Assembly: GCA_022496185.1 (NCBI GenBank)
Contig: WTXG01000018.1
Span: 124,001 to 188,000, forward strand
Direction: 5' to 3'
DNA: 64,000 nt
DNA from: Multifurca ochricompacta
Taxonomy: Eukaryota; Basidiomycota; Agaricomycetes; Russulales; Russulaceae
A program made the position numbers and the translations under genes. Position 1 is the stretch's first letter; every line of letters begins with the position of its first letter. The notes under the pieces are model-generated. The model did no database searches. It had not been told where the DNA came from and worked only from the letters and a program-made list of their open reading frames with translations. Below are positions 56,168 to 64,000 of the stretch, one piece after another.

Positions 56168-58554
56168 CTACTCAAGACTCAAAGTGACTCTCCCAATGTT
56201 ATCCAGAGCAGTATCCTCAGCATCTAAGCGACGGAAGGAGAACCAGAAAAGAACGCCACCAACACCCGACAAGACAGCCATCGTACCGTAGTTCCAAACT
56301 AGCAATGGGTCCGCAGAGAGGGCTATGACATCGCAGACAAGTTAATGAAATAGGGCCTATCAAATAAATGGGTCACTCACGGTTAAAGGCTTCGCCGATG
56401 GCAGAGGAGATAGCAGAAGTAAATAGAATGTTGCCATAACGAGTGACTTCATGTTTTTCGGCGCTTTCGTGAACGCATACTCAAGCCCAGTGATGGATGC
56501 GAGAATTTCAGAAAATGCGATGAGAATATAGGATCCACTCTGGATCCACACATTCAAGGAAGACGTAATTGGATTTTTATCAGAATCTTGACAGGTGGAC
56601 ACAAAGTTCCCACAAGGTTAGTCTGAAGCACACCACCAAAGGTCACCTCAAATCGCGGCATCAAACGTCGTTAAGCATACCTTGTAGACATAGTGCTGAA
56701 CGACAGCGGCCCAAATCATGGCAAGAGAACCAGTGAGGAAACCGGCAGTAATCCTCTTGATTGGACTGAATTTATGCCTATCTTGCGAAGGCCCGGGTAG
56801 ATGAAAAGGTCGCAGATAGGAATGAAGATAATCAACGCGAGGGGGTCAAGATTGTTGATGACGTCGTTCGGTACGCCATTCGTTACCATAGTAGCGGCTT
56901 GGGACGTCAGGTTGTTAACCATTTGGTTATACGCAAGCCCTGTGCCAAGCGTTAGTACCAAGTCCTGCGGCTCTGATGCGAGACTCACAGTACAGGGGAT
57001 ACCAGGTGAACACGGAGCATGCCTTAAGGCCACGACGAACTTCTTCAACCCACTTGTCATCGAATGTCATCCACTCGGGCCTCTCACTGTCCGGGATGTT
57101 GCTCGGCTTGGCAGACTCCCAGAAGTCGTCGGCCTTGAGATTCTTATAGAGGGTAATAGGGTTAGCAGACCATCTACCGCGCGCAGCATATGCCCAAAGC
57201 TTTATCGCCTTGCCGAGGACTGAACCCTGAGGAGGGGAGCGGCGGTACCTGTTGCGGCCAGCGTAAAGGACAAGGGGGCAAAGGAGGAAAACAGCGGTGG
57301 GAGGGTGAAGGCAAGGTAGAACCCATGATACTATGCAGGAATTAGACCGTTCTATCCCGCGTCAGGTGGGACGGCAAACCTTCTCGGCAAAGGTCATGGC
57401 GATCTGACCAACCATTGCGCCGACATTGATGAAGAAATAGAAATACTGTCAAGGCGATCGGCTGCACTGCCCACAAATGTGAAAGACAAAACGCACCATG
57501 TAGATACGAGAAGTAGTCAAGGTTGGATTGACAATCACACGTTCACCAGACTTGGTCTGGGAGATGAAAGCGCGAAGATGACGCTGTTGTTCAGCAACAA
57601 GTGGTGAGATGTTTGCCTTGAACCCTCCAGTACCGAGACCCATAATGATAATGGCCAGGGAAAGTGCAGCCAGCGCACCGTTGGGATGCACTATGACTGG
57701 AGGAATAGCTGATATGATGAGAATGATGTGGCCAACGAGGGCAATAGCCACAGAGACAGCAATGGTGTTGAATCGCCCCCACTTTTCGTCAGCAAGGTAG
57801 GCACCTAGCAAAGGAGTGACGTAACACCTGCGATAGGATAGGCTTTCAGTTGACCGGGACACAATGAGGGACGCCACAGTTTACCAAAATTGCATTAGAG
57901 TCGTAAGACCTGTAGAAGTCTGTTGTTTCTGACCCAATGCACCAGAGACACCATGTTTTCCGCCAGCGCCAGTTTTAGAGCCCTTAGGGAGGGGCTGTTG
58001 AATGAAGTTGACCTGAAAAACAAATTATGGGCGCGCGGGATCACGAACGAACAATACGGAGACGCACAAAAACCACGGTACTGCCTGGAAAAGGGAAAAT
58101 TGGGATTGGTAATGAGTGCACCGCGCGTTGAGAAAGAAAAAAGTAACCATTGGGGGGGGGGGGGGGTAAACATACCGTAGAACTGTATGATGATACAATT
58201 AGATATCGAAGTGGTGGGTCACGGATAGTAGAGAAACATACCGAGAAGCGCTCCGCCAACTCAATGAACGCAATCACTGTGCAGCCAAATCAGTGATCGA
58301 GGCCATTTCAAAAAATTTTAAAAAAAGGATGCGGAATGGGGGAAGAAAATCTTACTGTACGCGCTCCAGTTGATTTTGTCAGGAACGTGACGAAGCGTGT
58401 CCATCTCCTCCTCCGTTGGGGCGACGAGACCGGCGAGTTCGAGTTCATTGGGCTGATTGGAAGAAGAACTGATGGAACCGGCCTTCTCTAGCTTTGACTC
58501 CTTAGCAGCCTCGCCGACCGCAGCATAGTAAGAATCGTCTGCCTGCTTCTCCAT
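56168..58554 (-). CDS. PTR2-type di/tripeptide transporter
   Basis: Proton-coupled oligopeptide transporter of the plasma membrane. Starts [20 protein letters not shown]; the acidic tail contains [19 protein letters not shown] and leads to helix 1, [13 protein letters not shown] (the E-R-F-S-Y-YG motif). Then [20 protein letters not shown] (conserved), [59 protein letters not shown] (the F-Y-x-x-I-N-x-G signature), the loop [80 protein letters not shown] and [20 protein letters not shown]. It ends IGRVTLSLE. About ten exons, with no frame break in the joins tested. All twelve helices can be accounted for. Confidence 0.92.
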
Positions 58555-59520
58555 TTATTTTTGTTCAATGAGGAGACTGACTGGTGATCGTTGAAAACGA
58601 GTCAACCTAAGGACAGGACAGGACAGAGATGGCCAGTGACACTGGCGGTCGGAGGGGAAGAGGGGTGAACAGAAGCCGAAATTTGCGTGAGAGCGAAGAC
58701 CATTTATATGCGGGTGGGGAAATCAAGCTGCTTCGCTTCTTGGAGTTCTAGTTCACAGTGCCTGGATTTGAGATATGACGAGTACGAGTATGTGCGTACG
58801 CTATCCTTAAAAGGAAACCATGGTCTTGGCCTGTACCCCCTGGCACTCTTGTTTAAATTCCGAATCGGGTTCCGATATCCCGCGGTGGTGATCACTCCCA
58901 CTCCCTCCCATGTGGAAGTGGAAGTTAGGTTAGATCCGGTTGACAGCCCATGTCATGTCAACGTCCATGTCGGTTTTACCTTGGACCTTGAACCTTGAAC
59001 CTCAGGAATTCCTTCGCTCACCCTCACTCAATCTCACTCTCACTTAGAGCGACGGTACGGGGTACGAAAACAATGAGAGACGTTGTACAAATACAAATAC
59101 AAATACAAATACAAATACAAATATTTATTATGTCCCTGGTTTCGTACCGCGTGATGTAGACCACTCCCATATGGGAGACGTCTAGGTCTAGGTCTAGTGG
59201 CGTTGCACATGCGCTAGATTTCCCAGGGTAAAGTCACACGGAACACAAGGAATTGATTATCATTATCTAAATTCCGCATTGAATGGTAGGTTGAGATAAA
59301 GTCGTTGTCACCCTGTGACCCAAGGTTGTTTATCGACAATTTTTGATATATAAAAAAAGGCCTACTGCAGCAAAAAGGAAGTAATCGTCGGGCGCTACAG
59401 GATCATTTATAGAGGCCAGGGCGAGCGATTCCCACTTTGCGTCCAACAACGTCTGATCCGAGAGGTTGCCTAAACCAGCCCTTTAGCTTTCCTTATCTTA
59501 TCCTTATCCCATACTACTAC
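58555..59520. other. intergenic region, no gene supported
   Basis: Upstream of the peptide transporter. It includes ctcactcaatctcactctc-like pyrimidine stretches near 59018-59045 and an ACAAAT repeat (separate entry). Confidence 0.5.
59087..59123. repeat. ACAAAT hexanucleotide microsatellite
   Basis: About six tandem ACAAAT units, seen directly. Not in a gene. Confidence 0.9.
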
Positions 59521-61050
59521 TAAAAACGCGTACTATTGTGGAGCCCAAACCGTGCCAGCTGCGTACTGTCGATTTAGTTCACAAAGCCAACATTTTCTGC
59601 TGGCACGATGCCGCTGTCGAGTACACCGCGCGTTGCAATTGGTTTTCTCGGACTGTCGAATGATGTGCCGTGAATGTCCGTTGCCCTTGCAATCGAAATC
59701 AGGTCTGCCTGTCTGTGACAGTATAAGTGAATCTCTCCCCCTGAAGCAGGAAAAGGGGGTACTAATTTGCATGCTGATAACGTCGCGCTCCCACCATGTC
59801 CATTGCCATCACGGGAAAGTACAAGGAATATCCCATTGCTAACGTAGTGCAGCCCGCTTGCCCCAAGCGCCTTACCACTGCTATCAGGGGGCAGCGGCAC
59901 AACCCACTTCCCAACGAGCGATGGCCGTTGGATTATAGAGTTCGAGATATCATAAGCGACCAGCCGTGGGTAACGGGCAGTGCTTTTCTTGCTACCTCCG
60001 TCCTGGATCGTCGCAGACTGCAGGAGTGCATACAGCGTGCTGTCGTCCGGGCTGATAGTCAGACCTTCAAATCCTAGGAGACGACTATCACCATCAAGTG
60101 AACGAGTGGAACAAAGGTACCTACCTTGATTGCCGGAGCGCCCCGTGGCCGGGTCGGTGCCGGATGTGAAGGCAAGTTGCCCAGTAGTACTGAGAGGGAC
60201 GATCGCTTGTGGGGGCTCAATGCTCTGAATCAATCAATCAGTTTACATTGGAAAGTTAAAATGATTGCTAATTGTTCAGGTTATGCCTTAGGTGTTTGAC
60301 TCTACCTCTATTTTATTTTATTTTTGTTTCTCAAAATCAAAAATAGAAGAGTAAATATGATAAGTGAGGATGGTTGTATGGATTGACGACTTTATTCAAC
60401 TAATGCTAAAGAAATTGGAACTCTTTACTCGGTATTTGCAATATTTGCAGGTATGATAGCTACAGGATTTTCAGTTTTAATTAGATTAGAATTATCTTCC
60501 CCCGGTGTTCAATTTTTACAAGGAGATCATCAATTGTTTAATGTAATAATTACAGCTCATGGGTTATTAATGTTATTTTCGTGGATATAAGGCGTATTCA
60601 TCGCTAACCCAGAACCTGTGCAGACCGTGTTAATGAATAATGAAAGAAGATGAAGGAGAAAAGAGCGCACGTTCCGTCGGGGGAGAGGCCCAAGAGATCA
60701 AGAGACAGGTGGTCAAAACTTGGGTTGGGGATGGGAAAGGGGGTCAGCGAGTTGTGAGGTTGGGAACCCAGCCTGTGCAAGGCGCACACCGAGGGCATCA
60801 AGGCCAATGACGGCAACCCCACCGCGCTCTGTATACAACAGCGTCTCCTTGTAAGTCAGCTGCAAGGTTTGTTGAGTAGCGGAGAACGATAGTGGTGTTT
60901 GTCCATTATAAGGCGTTAACGTAAAATCAAGTACCAGCTGCCGACTCTGGTAATTAACTGTACCATTCATTACTACGAGAGGAGAAAGAGCGCACATAGC
61001 ACATACACACTGGACCCTCTATCGGGCTGCACGACGAGTTCACCACACCA
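59521..61050 (-). pseudogene. esterase-like-phytase family gene, disrupted
   Basis: Reads as a fungal 'esterase-like activity of phytase' protein but is broken several times. A 5' fragment gives ELVVQPDRGS near 61010-61040. Next come MNGTVNYQSRQLVLDFTLTP, TLQLTYKETLLYTERGGVAV, GLDALGVRLAQAGFP and FDHLSLDLLGLSPDGT, spliced to FWVSDEY (exon from 60615). There the coding sequence stops against a mitochondrial fragment, and the expected following dozen residues are missing. Homology resumes at about 60225 with SIEPPQAIVPLSTTGQLAFT, then GFEGLTISPDDSTLYALLQ, GASGLHYVSNGIFLVLSRDG and SGIVPAENVGFVN. A TAA at 59574-59576 interrupts, yet IDSTQLARFGLHN continues in the same frame beyond it. The rest of the C-terminus and the N-terminus are absent. 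Clearly non-functional if the sequence is right. Confidence 0.82.
60345..60590 (+). other. cox1: nuclear insertion of mitochondrial cox1 (NUMT)
   Basis: AT-rich plus-strand segment that translates as the start of cytochrome c oxidase subunit 1: [20 protein letters not shown], then [20 protein letters not shown], then [21 protein letters not shown] at 60384-60386 lies in this frame where mitochondrial code reads Trp, as expected for a mitochondrial origin. The 3' end has lost a base (LLMLFSW* where cox1 has LLMIFFMVMP). It is inserted on the strand opposite to the esterase-like pseudogene and abuts its FWVSDEY exon. The left edge is approximate; AT-rich bases back to 60290 may belong to it. 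Confidence 0.88.
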
Positions 61051-61516
61051 CAGGCAGAGAATTATTTCAGACAGCAGATATAGGGCCAAAATATCTTCGG
61101 AATTAAATATTTCTCAGCAGAAGTTGTAAATAAAAATTGGAGAAATGATATATTTTGGCAACATTTCTGATCTGAATTCTTACTGGCTTAATTGCCCAAC
61201 TTAAAGTCTGTATTTCTGAGTAATGGAGAAATATTGTGTTCCTGTCCCTTTCTGGCCCATTGTAAAGGCATTTGAAAAGAGAAATTCAGTTTGGGTGATA
61301 GTCCAGAAGGTTTCCTTTTCTTAGCTACTTCAGTTAGAAAGTACCATTGATGAAAGTGGACAAAATAAAGTAGTAGTTCATCCCCAAGTAAGGGGTAGAC
61401 AAAGTGGCAAATAATGAATGATATATTTCTCAACTATGCTTCTGAAGCAAAGAGTTTTCAAGCAGGAAAACCATTCATTTCATAGAACAGGCAGAAGGAT
61501 ATTTCAGACAGCAGAT
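61050..61516. repeat. AT-rich insert flanked by 30-bp near-identical direct repeats
   Basis: The sequence acaggcagagaattatttca with cagacagcagat after it, at 61050-61079, recurs nearly unchanged at 61487-61516. About 410 bp of AT-rich, non-coding sequence lies between. The left copy coincides with the point where the esterase-like pseudogene loses its 5' end. It could be a degenerate mobile element or a simple duplication; no transposase or terminal inverted repeat is visible. The bases on to 61947 hold no recognised gene. Confidence 0.55.
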
Positions 61517-61947
61517 GGAAGCAGTAGATGAAAGTTAAAAACATAGTATGTTTCAGTCATATTTCAGATGAATCAGATATTTTGTTGTAACATTCAGTAG
61601 AGCAAAAATGCCTTCTGTCCATAAAAAGGGATCGTCGGGGCGGGGGTTCGATTGTTCAGTTGGTGTTGAGACAGTTGCTTAGCATATAGCTCAAGCAAAG
61701 AAAGAGAAAGAGATAGTTCCTGGTCAGAGAGCTACGTAGAATACAGAAGCTCAAGACTGAGAAATACTACGACGTAGTCCTACGGGTTAAATAAGAGAGT
61801 TGGAAGGTGACGTGAGGACGTCACTGGCGTTAGAGTAAAGTGGAGAAGAGAGAAAAAGATACAGGAGAGGATGTTGCTTCCGCCCCCCCATAAAATCACA
61901 AACGCAAGCGCAGCATCCATATCCATGATACTCCTATCGACCTGACT

Positions 61948-62938
61948 ATGATGCAGCTGGCCAGACAGCAACTATCGGCATTGCAGGAAGAGTTGAGGGA
62001 CATTGAAGAAACTGAGGCTGAAATGGCGAAGGCGAAGATCATGAAGCACGTCGACGCCCTACAGAGTATTCTTGGCAGTGCAAAGAAGCTCGTGAGTTGA
62101 ATCATTAAATGATTTTGTGTACATTATGCATGATGCTTGACTATGTAATGACTGTTTGCAGTTTGAAGCAGGTGCTCGAATGACCCTCAATGCCATTCTC
62201 TTGACCTTTGCCGACATCTCTCTTGACATGAAAGAAAAATACCCTGTAGCAATCTTCCCAAACATGCAAATTGCATCCAGCGATGGTGTGTTGGTGAAGA
62301 ATCCTGTTAACCAGTTCGAAGTGTGGCTCACTGGCAATGTCGATTATGGGGTCTGCACCTATAAAGATGAGGCAAATCGCGGTATGACCTGTTTAATTAA
62401 TTTCTTACACAATGTCACCTCGACAATCTTTCCCAGCTAGAGTTCTCGAAGCACCGCTGGGCGATCTTATGACGTACATTGAAAATTGTATCATCCTGGT
62501 CGAAGCGAAGCGTGATAAGGAAATGTTCATTGATAGTATGCCGGAAGCTACTAGTCAGGCTATCGCTTTGAGTGAGGTAACCGGGTGCGTGTTCAATTTC
62601 TTCGCCTTTGGCGTCACTGATTACCATGTACTTAGTATTAACACTGTTCGGTATTGTTTGTCCGATGGTACCAAATGGATGTTTCACGTGTACACCAGTG
62701 ATGGCCAAGGAAACCGCGTCTCGTATGAAGGCCCCATAGTCACAATTGCACAGCCACACCTTGAGGTTGGCGAAGACTTCAAGAAAGATGTACGACGCGT
62801 TGTGGAGTTATTGTATCATTGGGTATGTCTGGATCCAAATGCTGAATTGTAACAATAATTGACTTTTTTTCCATATATTCACAGCTAAGAACTGATGTTG
62901 ATATAAAGGATGATCCCCTTTGCACACTGCGAGTTTGA
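61948..62938 (+). CDS. unknown protein with nuclease-like VEAKR motif
   Basis: Five exons, about 260 residues. The N-terminus is a charged coiled coil (MMQLARQQLSALQEELRDIE to DALQSILGSAKKL). The core reads FEAGARMTLNAILLTFADIS, NQFEVWLTGNVDYGVCTYKD, then after an intron LGDLMTYIENCIILVEAKRD, MPEATSQAIALSEVTGINTV, RYCLSDGTKWMFHVYTSDGQ and DFKKDVRRVVELLYHW, ending PLCTLRV. The order Asp (GNVDYG), ILVEAKR (E-x-K) and a later Gln in a helix (SQAIALSE) resembles the PD-(D/E)XK nuclease fold. I infer this from pattern only. Similar proteins, as I recall, are common in agaricomycete genomes without known function. All joins keep frame. Start at 61948 is the first of two adjacent ATGs. Confidence 0.8.
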
Positions 62939-63671
62939 GTTCCCATCTTTCTTAGGTATGCTCATAGTACTTATCAATGTCCTCATTTTTACAATAAACA
63001 ATCTCACCTCTAGAGTACTTGTCAAGGGACGAGGCCCTTTGTCGAGTCGGTATCGGGACGAATGTGAACTCACTCAATTAATTTCCATCAAGTATCACAG
63101 AGACGGCTTGCGACACGTCGGGTCCTATTGTTGCACTTGCGTTTCTGCCCAGTGGCCTTCCGACTACCACAGCAGGTGCACCAAAAGCGAGCAGTGATAA
63201 GTGAAAGGGTTTTTAACAACATGCCGTGTTCGTTCTTCAAACTTGACAATCAATCTGAACTGTTTATGTTCTCCTCACTCGAAATGATATGATTTTATCA
63301 ATTTGGAAGGACGTGTGGATGGTGTATGGTTCCTCAAGGGCAACTTTGTTGCTCGGGGATGACCCACATGTGGACTTCAGATTGAATTGAAGATGAGGAT
63401 GTCTTGTGTAGGGATGCCAGATATGCAGATGTGATCCAGGGCTACCCAACAATCCGCAAACGCAAACTCTTCACTTTCATGTGAGACAGAGACAAGCTTT
63501 GCAACTCCAACTTTGCCTTTCCAAGCTCTTATTATTTTTAATTTTTGCTTTCCTGGATGTCGTCGTCGCAAACAACCTTCTTCTCCACATAGCCATGGTT
63601 TCTGTCGCTTCGGACACACGTAAACTGTTTCTTCCTTCTCTTAAATAACATCATCACACGTAGTGCCATCG
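62939..63671. other. intergenic region, no gene supported
   Basis: Open frames of up to 95 codons on both strands with no recognisable motif. Convergent with the partial gene at the right edge. Confidence 0.45.
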
Positions 63672-64000
63672 CTAAGCACTTTCCTGAGCTATACCCCTTG
63701 TCACCAGAATTTCGGTAATCTCCACCGCACGATTGAATGCCTTCTTGTCATCCTCTGTCACAACAGCACCACCTTCAAACCCCCCACAACCCTGTGGTGC
63801 AGAATTCGCCCACGTGAATCCATCAGCGCCCTGCCAAAAGATGCCGATGTTCCTATTGTAGATATCTGCTGAGGGCACCGTCTCTGTGGGCAACTTGCGC
63901 AGGATGCCTTCCAGCTCTTGGATGAGCTTCGTGGTGTCATCGGAGATTGGAATGTTCTTGGAGTTCAACTTATTTTGCTGGACCTCCTTATCCAATGGAA
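63672..64000 (-). CDS. partial unknown gene running off the right edge
   Basis: Open frame from the window edge to a stop at 63672, about 108 residues seen. Blocks that look constrained are TKLIQELEGILRKLPTETVP, SADIYNRNIGIFWQGADGFT, WANSAPQGCGGFEGGAVVTE and DDKKAFNRAVEITEILVTRG, ending IAQESA. The 5' end and start codon lie outside the window. I do not recognise the family. The Gly/Cys-rich PQGCGGFEGG stretch and regular helical C-terminus suggest a real protein, not a chance frame. Confidence 0.65.
   Translation of the reverse strand, partial: PLDKEVQQNKLNSKNIPISDDTTKLIQELEGILRKLPTETVPSADIYNRNIGIFWQGADGFTWANSAPQGCGGFEGGAVVTEDDKKAFNRAVEITEILVTRGIAQESA

Noticed and set aside
61638..61665. 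GGTTCGATT motif resembling a tRNA T-loop
   Set aside because: No matching acceptor stem, D-arm or anticodon arm could be paired around it.

Overview
The window is a piece of a fungal nuclear genome. Most genes are broken into many exons by introns of about 45-75 bp, the proteins are of fungal type, and several (Rax1-like RGS/membrane protein, Ndc1 nucleoporin, ArAE-type transporters, a PARP protein with Cys-rich repeats, a VEAKR-motif protein of unknown role) look like those of agaricomycete basidiomycetes. Assignment to the Ceratobasidiaceae/Rhizoctonia group is an inference from protein resemblance only. I see no rRNA, tRNA, CRISPR or intact transposon.

Layout. 1-5.5 kb: gene-poor, with one cyclophilin. 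5.5-9.1 kb: PEX19 (-) and a Mediator-8-like gene (+) sharing a 198-bp promoter, then a kinase-like gene (-). 10.2-13.8 kb: ribose-5-phosphate isomerase and a Rax1-like RGS/membrane protein. 15.4-25 kb: an unknown protein, an MFS transporter (-), an Ndc1-like nucleoporin (+) and a second MFS transporter (+). The first MFS gene and Ndc1 diverge from a promoter carrying five CACGTG boxes. 25.3-27 kb: a decayed membrane-protein gene. 27.6-31.5 kb: KRE6/SKN1-type glucan-synthesis gene and gluconokinase, both (-). 31.9-35.7 kb: the most unusual block, a PARP-type ADP-ribosyltransferase with four N-terminal Cys/His motifs, directly followed by two head-to-head NADAR-domain genes. 36-47.3 kb: transaldolase and two head-to-head ArAE/DUF2421 transporter paralogues. 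48.3-58.6 kb: L-amino-acid-oxidase-like flavoprotein, an Ecm14-like pseudo-carboxypeptidase, ATG13 and a PTR2 peptide transporter. 59.5-64 kb: a decaying esterase-like phytase gene split by a mitochondrial cox1 fragment, an unknown gene with nuclease-like motifs, and a partial unknown gene.

How the genes fit together. Most are unlinked housekeeping genes. Three belong to or feed the pentose-phosphate pathway (RPI, gluconokinase, transaldolase). Five are membrane transporters. The PARP/NADAR block may be a writer/eraser module for ADP-ribose chemistry; this is inferred from domain content and adjacency.

Caveats. Exons were assembled by eye from splice signals and frame continuity. Several otherwise conserved genes (KRE6-like, gluconokinase, Rax1-like, first MFS gene, second NADAR) need a one-base shift to keep their reading frame. 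These may be consensus errors or real lesions, and I cannot tell which from one sequence.
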